Below are positions 18,159-29,425 of a DNA stretch of 64,000 bases, one piece after another (the first letter of the stretch is position 1; each line of letters starts with the position of its first letter). The translations under genes were made by a program, and so were the position numbers. The notes beneath the pieces were generated by a model that was not told the DNA's origin, did not search any database, and saw nothing but the letters and a program-made list of their open reading frames with translations. Source of the DNA: Candidatus Paracaedibacter acanthamoebae (GTDB lineage: Bacteria; Pseudomonadota; Alphaproteobacteria; Paracaedibacterales; Paracaedibacteraceae); assembly GCF_000742835.1 (NCBI RefSeq), contig NZ_CP008941.1, positions 186,001-250,000 of the forward strand, written 5' to 3'.

Positions 18159-20078
18159 TTATATAGAAGAAGGAACGTCGATGACCGAAACAGTACTATT
18201 GCCCCAGTTTGCTACATAGAGTCTAGATCCATCCGGTTTGATGGCAAGGGCACTAGGACTATCCATATCCAATCCTGTAATATCAGCGATTTTGTTATTG
18301 GTATCATTCTTAATGTCAATAACCGAAACAATACGATTGCCTATGCTCCCGTTTCCTACATAGAGTCTAGATCCATCCGGTTTGATGGCAAGAGCAATCG
18401 GGTTATTAAATCCTGTAATATCGGCGATTTTATTATTGGTATCATTCTCAATGTCAATAACCGAAATAGTATCACTGTTTGCCACATAGAGTCTAGATCC
18501 ATCCAGTTTGATGGCAAGCATACTCGAGTTATTAAATCCTGTAATATCGGCGATTTTATTATTGGTATCATTCTTAATATCAATAACCGAAACCATACCA
18601 TTGCCCATGCTCCCGTTTGCTACATAGAGTCTAGATCCATCCGGTTTGATGGCAAGAGTCATGAAGTCATCAACTCCTGGGAAATTAAGTCCTGTAATAT
18701 CAGCGATTTTATTATTGGTATCGTTTTCAATGTCAATGACCGGAACAGTACGATTGTACGAGTCTGTTGCATAGAGTCTAGATCCATCCGGTTTGATGGC
18801 AAGATTAATAATCGCGTAATGAAATCCTGTAATATCGGCGATTTTATTATTGGTATCATTCTCAATGTTAATAACCGAAACAGTATGCTGGTACCAGTCT
18901 GCTACATAGAGTCTGGATCCATCTGGTTTGATGGCAAGAGTACCCGGGTAATTAAATCCTGTAATAATATCGGCGATTTTATTATTGGTATCATTCTCAA
19001 TGTCAATAACCGAAACAGTCCCAGCAGAGCCCCAGTTCCCTACATAGAGTCTGGTTCCGCCTGGGTTGATGGCAAGAGTAGATGGGTCATCAAATCCATG
19101 TATATCTGAAAGTTTTTTAAATTCATAGACTTGGATAGGGGGGCTATCCATGGTTTGTGTAGTCCTATTTCCTCTAATCGTAAGCGTATATTTTATTTCT
19201 GACACATCTTCTGGCACGCCGACAGTCATCTGTCCGTTATTTAACTGATCTGTAGAAATATCCCAGTTGTTCCCATTTGGATCTGTTATAGAACCCTGGG
19301 TTGCATTTTCTGTGATCCAAGAAAGCGGGATTGATCCTCCTGGTAATGCACTGGATCTCCCATTACTACCGCCAAAACTTATAATCTTAGGAGTATAAAC
19401 GGTTACTGTTTTCTCTCTTTGTAAAGTGGCTGGTGAAGTTGGATCTGAGCCTTTAATGGTCACATTAAGGTAAAAGGTTGTTGTGTCTACGAGATCATCC
19501 GCTGGAATTTCATAGCTCCCTGTAGAAGGAAGGTTTGGGATAGTTTTTTGATTATACTGTAATTCATAAGATCCTGCACTGCCACTCCAAGACAAGGTCG
19601 TACTTTCTCCAGGGTTGACACTCTCTGGGGTCGCGTCAAGGTCACTGACCTGGAATTGCTCTGGAAATTTGGATAAAGGTAAAGTTGTAGAAAGGGTTCC
19701 TCCTTCTTGAGTGGTTTCTTTAATAGTAAGAAGAGTTGTTCCGACTTGTGCATTCACCTTAATCCCGACGAATGTAAAGGTCAGCCCTTCTCGTCCAATC
19801 TTACCCTGTGAAGGTGAAGTAGGAGTTGCTGTGAACTGGCCTTTATCTTGACTCAGTTCCCAGTTTGTTGGTTTGGTAAACGTAATTCCGGTCAGATCGG
19901 TACTGAGATCTTTCGCGTTATCCCCTAGAGGAATTTGAAAGGCCAAGGAGGTAATATTGATGTAGCCACTTTGGTTATTGGAAACCGTCAAAGTTAAAGT
20001 TGTATCCCCATTAATTTGGAGGATATCAGGGGTGGTTAAAACCGCATAAGTAAGCTTCGTTTCTTCTTGAATCTTCAT
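18159..20078 (-). CDS. Ig-like plus seven-bladed YVTN-type beta-propeller protein
   Basis: 639 residues, no signal peptide. Residues 1-320 look like two or three Ig/fibronectin-like beta-sandwiches (for example PGESTTLSWSGSAGSYELQY near 160). Residues about 325-639 contain seven near-identical repeats built on LAIKPDGSRLYVAN-x-V-S-V-I-D-I-x-N-D-T-N-N-K-I-A-D-I-T-G, giving a complete seven-bladed propeller of the YVTN/NHL type. The repeats are also highly alike as DNA, which keeps the opposite strand open for 334 codons. The ATG overlaps the stop of the preceding gene (ATGA at 20078-20075). Propellers of this kind usually bind proteins or glycans. No catalytic residues are recognisable. It is the last gene of the operon. 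Confidence 0.8.
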   Translation of the reverse strand: MKIQEETKLTYAVLTTPDILQINGDTTLTLTVSNNQSGYINITSLAFQIPLGDNAKDLSTDLTGITFTKPTNWELSQDKGQFTATPTSPSQGKIGREGLTFTFVGIKVNAQVGTTLLTIKETTQEGGTLSTTLPLSKFPEQFQVSDLDATPESVNPGESTTLSWSGSAGSYELQYNQKTIPNLPSTGSYEIPADDLVDTTTFYLNVTIKGSDPTSPATLQREKTVTVYTPKIISFGGSNGRSSALPGGSIPLSWITENATQGSITDPNGNNWDISTDQLNNGQMTVGVPEDVSEIKYTLTIRGNRTTQTMDSPPIQVYEFKKLSDIHGFDDPSTLAINPGGTRLYVGNWGSAGTVSVIDIENDTNNKIADIITGFNYPGTLAIKPDGSRLYVADWYQHTVSVINIENDTNNKIADITGFHYAIINLAIKPDGSRLYATDSYNRTVPVIDIENDTNNKIADITGLNFPGVDDFMTLAIKPDGSRLYVANGSMGNGMVSVIDIKNDTNNKIADITGFNNSSMLAIKLDGSRLYVANSDTISVIDIENDTNNKIADITGFNNPIALAIKPDGSRLYVGNGSIGNRIVSVIDIKNDTNNKIADITGLDMDSPSALAIKPDGSRLYVANWGNSTVSVIDVPSSI

Positions 20079-23000
20079 CTTATTTTTCCCTTTGTGTTAA
20101 AATTTTTAAGACGCAACCATCCCTCTAAGAACCGAGGAGGGGCATCGGGAAGACGGGCTAGAGCACTGGCTTTGGTAAGAGGCTGTACTGTCCAGGTGCT
20201 AGAATTTGAGTGTTGAATCCAGCACCATTGGCCATTTTGTTCAGAAAGTTTCGGGATGCGGATAGCATCCGAATCCGTAAGTAAAGGTCCTACTCGAAAG
20301 CTAACCTCCATGCTCTTGAGGGCTAACTCAACTAAGGAAGAAGGCAAGGTAATGCTTTTGTCAGGCAGGATTCCGGTATGCGCGTAAACACTTCCCCGCG
20401 GATCCATGAGAAGGGTACAGCACATCTTGTTCCCATCAAACTTTAAAGAAATGTAATTACGGGTATCACCACCAATGGGTTTAATATAAGGTGGATTGGC
20501 TGGAGTCAGCCCGCTTGGGTAATGAACAGCATTAAAGACTGTATAGTTATCACTGTCTAAATAATACCCTACTAAGCCATCATCTCTTAATTCCAAGCTA
20601 CCTAATCGAATATCAAAGGAGATAGTAGAGATACCTCCGTCATCTTGTTTAAATGTAGTTTCCCAACTCTGGTTGTAGGTCGACTCACCGTCCCAAACAA
20701 ACTGCAATTTAGCACGCACGAGAGCAAGCGGTCGACCAATCAAAACGGAAAGCTTTTGATCATCTCTTCCACCAAGCGGGTTTACAAACCATAATGTTTC
20801 ATCAATGACTTGGAAGAAGTTTTTAAAGGCGTTCGCTTTGTTAGTACCTACAATTCCTTGGATCAATCCTCGCAAACGAATATTTGGTATTTTACTAGGA
20901 TCAATAAGCGGGTTTGGGCTATCGGGGACAGAAGTCCAGTTGACGTTTTGTGTTCCTCCTTCTACCAGCACTTCCCCTAGTAGGTGACCTTGACCATCAT
21001 AAACCATAACACTGTTATCAATATGATTGGGAAGGAGCCACCCACAAATTGGATTTGCATTGGCAGCGAGTCCGACCTCCTCTTCATCATTGGTACTATC
21101 CACCCAACGGAAGTTTAAGCGGCTGGTTTGTATAGGTCCTAAACGCTGCTGGATGAATTGATTGGGTGAGGTCAGTTCCCCTGGCTGATCTGGTATTAAA
21201 TAGGAGGATCGAATCGGTAGGAAAGCTTGATAGTTCCCCCCGATGTTGCCATTTGCATAGATCAAGTTAGTGACTTGGCCAAAGCAATCAACAACTTGCA
21301 GTTTCTTAAACATAAAAAAGCCAGCTTTTTGAGGGAAGAAAAAAGGAGCGGCTCCACCAAAAGAGGTATCCACATCTCCCTGTTCTGGGTTAGGAATAGC
21401 ATGATGCTGATCACCGACTTGACTTGCAATGCTCGCATCAGGAGGCCAATTTTGCTCAATTTTATGCATGCTTAATTGATCATAGAACCCACTGAGTCGT
21501 TGAGAAAGAATATCCCAGTCTTGAAGGTCTTGGAGCAGTTTATCGATATTCGAAAGATCAAGGTTTGGGTGATTCTTTAGGTAATTTTCTAAACGGGCTT
21601 GAAAGTTAAAGACGGCTTGTGGGGTGAGAAAAGTTCTGCCAGAAAATGCTTGGATTAAGTCATTGCTTGGTTGTTGCTGACCAATCCAACGATACTGTTC
21701 ACCATCAAATTGCCATTGATCTAAACCAAAGACCCATGGATCGTTAACACTATTCTGCGTATAGGTTGGATACCAATCGACATCCCATTCTAGAAACAGA
21801 GGCCTCCAGGCTTGAACCCATGATCCATAGGCCAGGGAATCTGGACACACTGATTGAGAGCTTGCCCACTGATGGTTAGTAATTGCTTGTTGCACGAGAG
21901 CTTCTTTACTCTGGTCTTGCAGACCATCTCGGGCAATAACAAGAGCATTATTGGGGTCAAGAAAGAACACTTCATTGCACAAAGCAGCAATCTGACCATT
22001 GGGAACATAAGAGTTATTGACTGGATAGAGAATGTTTTTTTGCAGGCCTGCCGTTGTGGCATCAACACTTTTTCCGTCAATCATTAAGCCGGTTACAGTT
22101 TGTCCTGGTAATCGGCATAAAAGCAAATCATCATCGGATTGAGGGAAGCTTGTATCAAGTCCTGAAATAAGAACCACGGGATCATTAGGATGCCAGAATC
22201 TTGGCATAGCGGTTGGCTTTAAGATAAAGGTATCTGGGAGTTTTAAGATATTTTTAGCATAAGAAGCAATACTTGTGGGGTCTTGGGGGTTGGGAAGGGA
22301 ACTGGCTAATTGGTTAACTTGTTGTTGTTTTTGTTCAACCGATTGGCGGAAAGAATTAAAAACAGGAGAACCAATTTTAAGGTTATCTTGAATTTGAGAG
22401 AAGTCACCAGGGGGATACTGTGGACTATAAGGAGGAGAAGTATTATAAAGCTTTCCAGCTTTCCACCACCTTTTATAAAGCTCTTCTTGCAGAGATGCTA
22501 ATTGGCGTACATTTTCATCGAGTTGGTTTTGCTGGCTATTTAAAGTAGCCAAGGCTTCGGCATAAGGACGAGGGTCAGGGCTATACTGGCTTGTCTGATG
22601 AGGGGCTGGAACAATTTGCCAAAAAGTTCCACCGTTAGATGACCCATACCAAGCTTGGCGGATTTGATTGCTCACCCGAGCCACTCCATCAGGCTTATCT
22701 AGAGATTCGAGCAAGCCATATTGAAACGCTTCTAACAAAACTGTATCAATAGTTTGGCCTTCTTTCTGAGCTTGGGTTTGAACTAAGGCCGCAAGCGCAT
22801 CGATCGCAGTATTGCCAATTGCCACTTTGACTTGTTCAGAAATGGATTTTGGATCGCTATTTGGGCGTTGAGGAATAATCTCTGTTTGCCAGGTTATAGA
22901 ATGGAGCATCCCATGAAACAAAGATTGTTGAGGGGAAGCTGCGGTTGGAACTTGGTTGGTTTGCCATTTTAACTCTGACAGCCGATCTTTCCACGTATCG

Positions 23001-23868
23001 CTAGTAATACCGGCTAAGGGATCTTCTCCTGGCTTAGAGTACCATCCGACCACAAGGTAAGTTAGTAGGCTGTTATTAGGTAGGGTAGCTACTTGTGTGT
23101 CGACAAAGCTAAAGACGTTTTCAATGCCAGGAGCATAAGCTGAAAAAGTCACATTTCCTGGCCCAACGGCTTGAAGGAAAAGATGATCGGGGTTTGGGTC
23201 TATCCATGTTGGCGTAAGCTCTTCTGCTTTGCCTAACTTTGTTTTTTCTAATTTCTCGGCATTAGGGTTAATAAAAGGGCTTGTTCCCTCATCGCCTAAA
23301 TAATCGCTTTGAATAATCCAACTTTTAAGAGAAGCAGGAGAAGCACCTGGTTGAAAGCGCAAGACCAGCCAGCGATTAGGAATGGTCGGAAAACGGACTT
23401 TAGCATCAGAGATTTTTAAGGCATTATTTTGTTCTTGAACAAGATATTTTTTTTATGGGCCCAGTCGCTAATCAGCCATTGTTGAGCTGTTTTTATAGGA
23501 GTAACAGTTATTCCTGTCGTCGCTAAGGGGGCTCCATTTTTATTAAATTGTTGTTGAAAATCAGAAGAAACCTGACCTTGTTCTAGAGCTATTACGATAT
23601 CGTTAATTCCTAAATTTACGGTGAAGAGGAACTGATTTGTAGTGCCATGGGTTAAAGTGTTGGGGAGTGTCCAGTGCAAATGGATACCTTGCTTGATATT
23701 GCCTGATAGGTTTCCAAAAGGTGGGGGTTCAGGGCTTTGAAATTCCTTGATAAGAGCATTATAATCCATAGACCAGCGATTAAACCCGCTTCCGTTGATA
23801 ACCTGTTGGTTGACAACCATTCCCTGCAAGTTTACGGGGACAAACAACATAGAAGTGAAATTGTTCAT
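20075..23868 (-). CDS. Very large unknown operon protein, interrupted by a one-base frameshift
   Basis: Two frames read as one gene. 23868-23416 encodes MNNFTSMLFVPVNLQGMVVN... to DWAHKK, and the frame then breaks in a run of eight A (T8 at 23447-23454). Adding one A restores H-K-K-K-Y-L-V-Q-E-Q-N-N-A-L-K-I-S-D and joins it to the long frame ending at 20075, giving 1,264 residues. The ORF start near 23362 is internal. I recognise no family. The protein is rich in W, Y, P and G, with aromatic segments such as GIHLHWTLPNTLTHG, and looks like a mostly beta, repeat-free structural protein. There is no signal peptide. It is 18 bp downstream of the previous gene and its stop overlaps the propeller start. 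The last about 20 residues are duplicated at 18.04 kb. Confidence 0.7.
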
Positions 23869-23886
23869 GAAAGGGATTCCTTGGGA

Positions 23887-26298
23887 TTATGTACTTTGTG
23901 TATTTTGAAAAACCATTTGTTCGGGGACATCAATCATCTGCAAGGCAAAATCAGCTGACCCGAAGGGCCCGGACATTCCTTGCTGTTTTGCTAAGTTTTG
24001 CTGTAAGTTAGAAATATTCAAGACACGAGAATTACTCTGAGGACGATAATCGCTTTCCTGAAGTATGTAAGAAATTCCAGTCAGTTTGCCATCTGCAGGA
24101 TTACGCAGCCCTATTTCCAATTGATTATTGACGTCTTCAACACCAAAGCATAACCCTTCTTTAGGTTCATTAAGCTCAATCCAGGAAGGAATTTCTGGGA
24201 ATAAACATAACAATACATCCGGGGCTAGACGGTCCATTCGTAAAAGATTGAGGGGATCTGAAGCTTGAGGACCCTCTGCGGTTTGCGTTACGGTACGGTA
24301 GGCTTTAACTTCTAAGCCTGGCCAACTAGAGACCACAGTAGAGCGAAAAATAAAGCCAGCCAAGGCATCACTTGAGGGCGGATTAGAAGGGGTTAACCCT
24401 AAGAGTTTTTCTCGCACTTGTAAAATTAAAGTATCAACAGTCTCTTGAATAATATCCTTTGTTATTTGGTAATAGAAGCTATCCTTACTGGTATGAATTC
24501 CAATACTCATGGCGCCTTGAACCAAGCTATCCAACCAGGCACGATCAAGGTAGAAAAACCTCACTGATTCACGGGGTAACATTTGGCTATCTGGAACTAA
24601 GTTATTAAAAGGAATACCGTACAACAAATATAAACGTGCTAACCATTCTACTATGGCTGTTAGTTCATCCCCTCCCATTGTTTGGATGAGGGTTTTAGCA
24701 TTATCTTGCTGTAATAATTTTTTAAGCTCGTCGACAAGATTGGTTGGTGGTGTGTCTTTCTTGGATCGTCCTGGAGAGAATGATGAAGAAGTTTTGTTTT
24801 GTTTGCTTGTTCCATCGTCTTCTCCATCAGAGTCTGCGGGGCTGTAAGTTGAAGTAACCTTAGGAGCGATTTTCTGAGCGAAATCATTAACTAAATAATT
24901 CAGGTAGGTTTGTGAAACCAAGTTTGCGTCAAGCCATTGATTGACATCACTTGTATTAGATTTGAGAAGGTCGTAAAGCTGATCCGAAGTAAAACGAGCA
25001 ACCATAAGGTCAACGAGCTGATTTGCCTGCCTCTGCCAGTTAAGTACATTAGCAGCGAAGGAGCCATTGGATAAAGCAAGCAATCGCCCAGTCTGCCAAG
25101 CTGCAGCATAAGATAAATTAAAAAGGCCCGTTGCTTGATCATAAATAATAGCTTCAGCTGCAGTTTGGAAAGGCTCGCGATTTGTTGTGAATCTTTCACT
25201 TAAAACAGGAGAAAAAGGCCCGCGATACCACGCAAAGGTTTGATCACCTGGTAATGTCTGATAATTTATAGGCACGTAGCCGTTAGATAAGGCTTGTTTT
25301 GCTAAAGATTCTGAAGGTAAATTATTATTCTGTTTAATCGGCATTTGGAAAAGAAGATTAGTTCCGGCTTGGCTCCCAGGACTTACCAGGTTAAGCATTA
25401 ATTGACTAAAGGTTTCCCCTGTCTCTGGTAAACAAGTAAAGGCCCAGCTGGCTAATGAAACCAAACGAATTTTTTGAATTCCACTGGGAAAAGAAGGGTT
25501 ATCTACCAAATAAGGTTCAAAACCTTCTAAAGAAACTAAGTGAAGGATTTGCTTAGTCGGAACTGTTGGATTCTGAATAGGAAATCTATTGGAGATCACC
25601 ACAGAAAACCAGCCTGAATGTGTCATATTAAGGATTTCTTTGTCGCCAACGTTGACCTGGCGACCATGGGCAAGATAAGGTAATTCATCCTGGCGAGGCA
25701 CTAGGTTTATGAAAGTATCTGTTGTTACATCAATCGCTTGACATGGCATGTCATCAGTCTGCCCATAATTCAACTGAGAGATTAAAGGTCCTAGGATGCC
25801 ATTCTCATTTATATTTCGGATCTGGCCAAGTTTAAGGGTGGCTACTTTAGTTGGGTTGTTACCGGCAGAAGATGGATTGGTAGTCTCTGGGATTTCGACT
25901 TGATCTTCATCGAACAATAAAAGCGCTATCCAAGGGGTTCCCTCCGGATTTCCTTTAAGCAGTCGTTCCCAAGGCAAGCTGCGTTTGGTTAAGACAATTT
26001 GAGGGAGCTTATGTCCAAACTGCCCTTGGCCCCCAGAAGCAGGATATAAGTATTGAATATCGCTACTAGTGTTTAAATTAAATCTTGCCCCCTGAACAGA
26101 AAACGCCTGGGTTGTGCTAAAATTTTGATTAAGTAAAATACCTTCACTATCTTTGCCTGAAAGATTTTGGTTAACGGTAATAGTATAATCGTCATCCAGT
26201 AAGGGAGGTATAATATTATCAAAAAACTCGATATCGCCCAGTGGAAGAAGTTGAAGGGTAGATTCGTGTATTACTGTTTTCATTATTCTTGTTCCCAT
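23887..26298 (-). CDS. Unknown 803-residue operon protein
   Basis: No family recognised. The protein is soluble-looking, with no signal peptide or membrane helix. It has an N-terminal beta-rich region and a more helical part at about 380-620 with a low-complexity, charged linker (SPADSDGEDDGTSKQNKTSS near 490) that may separate two domains. A second in-frame ATG at 26283 (MKTVIHESTLQLLPLG) is an equally good start. The spacing to its neighbours is 5 bp upstream and 18 bp downstream, so it is certainly part of the operon. It could be a scaffold or one subunit of a multi-protein particle with its equally large neighbours. That is inference from operon structure only. Confidence 0.65.
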   Translation of the reverse strand: MGTRIMKTVIHESTLQLLPLGDIEFFDNIIPPLLDDDYTITVNQNLSGKDSEGILLNQNFSTTQAFSVQGARFNLNTSSDIQYLYPASGGQGQFGHKLPQIVLTKRSLPWERLLKGNPEGTPWIALLLFDEDQVEIPETTNPSSAGNNPTKVATLKLGQIRNINENGILGPLISQLNYGQTDDMPCQAIDVTTDTFINLVPRQDELPYLAHGRQVNVGDKEILNMTHSGWFSVVISNRFPIQNPTVPTKQILHLVSLEGFEPYLVDNPSFPSGIQKIRLVSLASWAFTCLPETGETFSQLMLNLVSPGSQAGTNLLFQMPIKQNNNLPSESLAKQALSNGYVPINYQTLPGDQTFAWYRGPFSPVLSERFTTNREPFQTAAEAIIYDQATGLFNLSYAAAWQTGRLLALSNGSFAANVLNWQRQANQLVDLMVARFTSDQLYDLLKSNTSDVNQWLDANLVSQTYLNYLVNDFAQKIAPKVTSTYSPADSDGEDDGTSKQNKTSSSFSPGRSKKDTPPTNLVDELKKLLQQDNAKTLIQTMGGDELTAIVEWLARLYLLYGIPFNNLVPDSQMLPRESVRFFYLDRAWLDSLVQGAMSIGIHTSKDSFYYQITKDIIQETVDTLILQVREKLLGLTPSNPPSSDALAGFIFRSTVVSSWPGLEVKAYRTVTQTAEGPQASDPLNLLRMDRLAPDVLLCLFPEIPSWIELNEPKEGLCFGVEDVNNQLEIGLRNPADGKLTGISYILQESDYRPQSNSRVLNISNLQQNLAKQQGMSGPFGSADFALQMIDVPEQMVFQNTQST

Positions 26299-26303
26299 AG
26301 TTT

Positions 26304-29300
26304 TTAACTAAGCGGCAAAGAACCCAAGAGGGGTTCAGCTTCGAACGCAGATATTGGATCATTGGTAAGATTGTCTAGGGTTCCATCAGTGCCTATAAAA
26401 TTGGTTAAATTTTGTAAATCCTTAAAAATACTCGTCCTAATATTAGCAACTTGAGTGAGGGTATTATGGATGATGGTTAAAGCCTGATTACTTTGTTGGG
26501 GGGTATTTGCATGTTGAGAAGGGTTTATTGATAATGGTAGATAAGGTGGTATCTTTTCATCTTGTTCATCAATTGGAAAATAGGTAAAAGCCGTTTGCAT
26601 ATCAATAGGGCCTGTGTGACCTGGTTGGATCTGGGATTGAGGGATAACCTTTTCTAATCCGATCAAACGATTCGGCAGTAGCCTATCGTTAGGATCAATA
26701 TTTTGAGGATCATCAATAGGCTTACCCCATAGGGAAGTTGGCATATCTCGATTAAGTCGTTTGGAATCTTGCCAGGATATGGGGGAACCGCTCTTACTAG
26801 TAACTGATATAGTCTGGGTGGAGGTTGTATCAACTCCAACTTGCATAGGGCGGATTGCAACAAAGTAATCAGGAATCGGTTGCCCTTGCTGATCAGCAGA
26901 ATGAAAAACTTGGTTATTAAAGGTGATTTGTGTAAGAGGAATAGCGCTTTCTATCGCCAAGGTAAATTCATCAGCACGAACCAACCAACGGGTCGTTTGA
27001 TCGTCATTTTTAACTTGCCCAAGAAGACCATCAGTGACACGGATATGAGATATTTCGACAGAGGAAGTATCGGCAAGACTCAGGGTAACTATGTTTTGTA
27101 AGTTACGCGCCGAGTTAGGGGACTGAGGCAGCATGGTTTTAAAATCATCCCACCCAATTTTACTTATACCTTCTCTTTGATCCGCTCCAAAAGGGATGGA
27201 AAAGGATATAATATACCAATCAATATGGGCGGTTCCACCTGTAGGAGGGCCCCATAACATTAAAGTTGCTCCTAACTCAACTTTAAAAGTAATAGTCGTT
27301 AACCAAAGATCGAGCCGGTAGGAACAGCCGACAGTTATACCAATATCGGCAATAAAATAAAAAGGATTCCAATGAGCTAAAACATCTGCATAAGCTGTGA
27401 GCCAGGCTCTTAGATCGCCGGACTGGAATAACACTTCTAAGGATCCTCCTGCCATTATGCAAGAGGGAGTCAAAGCAAAATAAGATCCCCCTTTGATGGT
27501 TACGTCACCGGAAGGAATCCAATTAAAACCAAGGCGAGGTTCGCTTGGATAATAGGCAGGGGGGGTGAAAGCCGGATGATAACCGCCCAAGGTAAGGACG
27601 AATTCTCCGGCATGGACGTTTGACCCAAACCAAACATAAAAAGCAAAACCTCCCATTAAATGACAAGAAGGGTCTAGCACGTATGAATTGTTAGAAAGGA
27701 GGGCAGAAGCTTGGAAGAGGCCCTGGGCAGGATCAAGAACCACTTCGAGGTCTAATTCTACATAAGCATAGCTTTCTCCTTGGGCAGGTAAGCTTGCAAA
27801 GGATTTTCCCAATAGAATAATCTCAAATTCTTTGCCAAATTCAACAATAGCAAGAGCAGTAGAATTTATAAGCTCAAAAGATGTAAATTTAATGCCTGCA
27901 GCCAACCAATATTCGCCAACTTGTTCCGAAATAACTTTATCTAAGGTTTCTAAAGCATAATTCATTGCTGCAGGTGAACTTGGGTCATTAGGCCCAACAA
28001 GGGTAGTAGGATCCCTAAAAGCTTGAACCAACGGAAAACTATTGAATTGATCTAAAGAAGGGGGTTGCAAAAGCCGGTTGTACCCAAAACCCATAGCCAA
28101 TCCTGTTACAAGAAATGCAGGGGGCCCACCAATAATATCATCGACAAAAGCAAAAACAAACAAGGATGAAGGCCCTTGTCCCACTATTAAAGAACCCAAA
28201 GCCGAGATGCTAAGTTCTTCTATATTGATGAGGGCTTGGCCATCATACTCAGTTGTTCTTGATTGAGAATCGGGCAATTTTAAGAGAGAACCACTCATGT
28301 CTATAGGCCCAGCCAGATAAGACAAGCCTAAGCCGTTAAGGTTAAATTGCCATTGATGGGGGGATGGGTCATTTAAAGGAACACTTAAAGAAAAGCCCAT
28401 AAGATCAAAGGATAATCCGCCTACTGAGGCAGAAACATCCAAAAACAAAGCAAGATCAGGCCCAGCGAAGCCAAGGCCTATTTTCTCAAACTGAAGAGGA
28501 CCTATCGCTTTTTGAATGGGAAAGGAAAGAGTAGGACTAGAGTTTGAAGAATCTCTCAAGTTTTCTTTGGTAAGCAGAGAAGAGGGCTGCTCTGTTTGTG
28601 GAAGAGAGAAAACCTTATCGCCCAAGAGTAAGTCAACATGAAAGGTAAGTCCTTGAGCGGCAGTTTTCGTCGTTTGGTCTAGAGGATTTTCATAAGAAAT
28701 ACCAGCTGCAGAAGCATAAATTATTTCAAACAGTTGCAGTTCTAGAGGCTCATCAGCAGCCTGATTAAGGATAGGAATGTAAGAAATTAAGTCAAGTTTT
28801 GGCTGATAAAACAAACTAACTAGCCCTTGCCATTTTCCTGACGTATCTTTGTTGAGTTGAATGAGAAGTGCAGCATTTTGATCAATGTCTACATTAAGAG
28901 TAAGTTTATCTTGAGAAGGACGAAGCTCAACTTGAAGATTGTTTAAGGTGATATCGGGGAAGAAAGACGGAAGAGTTATAGGTGGATCAAATTTTTCGAA
29001 TAGATCCTGTATTAGATTGGTAATGGAAATAGACTGTGATGCTGGCGGACCCCCTGTAAAAATCCACCCGTCCGTTTGTGAATAAGTGGCACTAAGATCA
29101 ACGTAAATGCTTCCTATCTCAAGAGTTCCATACAGTAAGGCTGTGTTGAGTTTGCTTGAAAGAACCTCGACTTGAAAATAGATATTCTGCAGATTTAAAG
29201 AAGTACCATCAAAAAGGGCCACATCCACAGAACCCATAGCGCCCAGGCTATAAGTTCCTGGCAAGCTAGTTTGGAGAGCAATATCTAAGGAAGTCAAATC

Positions 29301-29408
29301 GACATCAAAAGGAAGTTTTAAGTCACTCTGGTTTGTTGCAATGCTCACCAAATAACTTAATTTAAGAGATCCTGTAAAACTGCCTTCAATATATAGATTG
29401 TCTGTCAT
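26304..29408 (-). CDS. DUF6603-type large beta-rich protein
   Basis: 1,034 residues. The central region (about 380-760) contains phrases I associate with the DUF6603 family: FAFVDDIIGGPPAFLVTGLA, GFGYNR, the A-x-x-x-A-L-E-T-L-D-K segment, and SEPRLGFNWIPSGDVTIKGG. The N-terminal 350 residues are a series of short beta strands (LYIEGSFTGSLKLSYLVSIA at the start). It is predicted to be an extended beta solenoid or barrel-like protein. The function of this domain is unknown. No signal peptide is visible. It lies 17 bp after the previous gene and 5 bp before the next. The family assignment is from memory of motifs and should be treated as probable. Confidence 0.65.
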   Translation of the reverse strand: MTDNLYIEGSFTGSLKLSYLVSIATNQSDLKLPFDVDLTSLDIALQTSLPGTYSLGAMGSVDVALFDGTSLNLQNIYFQVEVLSSKLNTALLYGTLEIGSIYVDLSATYSQTDGWIFTGGPPASQSISITNLIQDLFEKFDPPITLPSFFPDITLNNLQVELRPSQDKLTLNVDIDQNAALLIQLNKDTSGKWQGLVSLFYQPKLDLISYIPILNQAADEPLELQLFEIIYASAAGISYENPLDQTTKTAAQGLTFHVDLLLGDKVFSLPQTEQPSSLLTKENLRDSSNSSPTLSFPIQKAIGPLQFEKIGLGFAGPDLALFLDVSASVGGLSFDLMGFSLSVPLNDPSPHQWQFNLNGLGLSYLAGPIDMSGSLLKLPDSQSRTTEYDGQALINIEELSISALGSLIVGQGPSSLFVFAFVDDIIGGPPAFLVTGLAMGFGYNRLLQPPSLDQFNSFPLVQAFRDPTTLVGPNDPSSPAAMNYALETLDKVISEQVGEYWLAAGIKFTSFELINSTALAIVEFGKEFEIILLGKSFASLPAQGESYAYVELDLEVVLDPAQGLFQASALLSNNSYVLDPSCHLMGGFAFYVWFGSNVHAGEFVLTLGGYHPAFTPPAYYPSEPRLGFNWIPSGDVTIKGGSYFALTPSCIMAGGSLEVLFQSGDLRAWLTAYADVLAHWNPFYFIADIGITVGCSYRLDLWLTTITFKVELGATLMLWGPPTGGTAHIDWYIISFSIPFGADQREGISKIGWDDFKTMLPQSPNSARNLQNIVTLSLADTSSVEISHIRVTDGLLGQVKNDDQTTRWLVRADEFTLAIESAIPLTQITFNNQVFHSADQQGQPIPDYFVAIRPMQVGVDTTSTQTISVTSKSGSPISWQDSKRLNRDMPTSLWGKPIDDPQNIDPNDRLLPNRLIGLEKVIPQSQIQPGHTGPIDMQTAFTYFPIDEQDEKIPPYLPLSINPSQHANTPQQSNQALTIIHNTLTQVANIRTSIFKDLQNLTNFIGTDGTLDNLTNDPISAFEAEPLLGSLPLS

Positions 29409-29425
29409 TTATGGCACTTCCTTTC

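Noticed and set aside
18105-19109. 334-codon open frame on the plus strand
   Set aside because: It is antisense to the homogenised propeller repeats; its own repeats mirror the blades. No ribosome site, and the sense protein is clearly real.
18159-19110. Regularly spaced repeats that could be called a CRISPR array
   Set aside because: The units are 120-150 bp, in frame, and encode beta-propeller blades. There are no short direct repeats with unique spacers and no cas genes.
21227-22087. Several 60-80-codon plus-strand frames within the 1,264-aa gene, and similar ones in the PKS genes
   Set aside because: Shadows of long genes without ribosome sites or homology.
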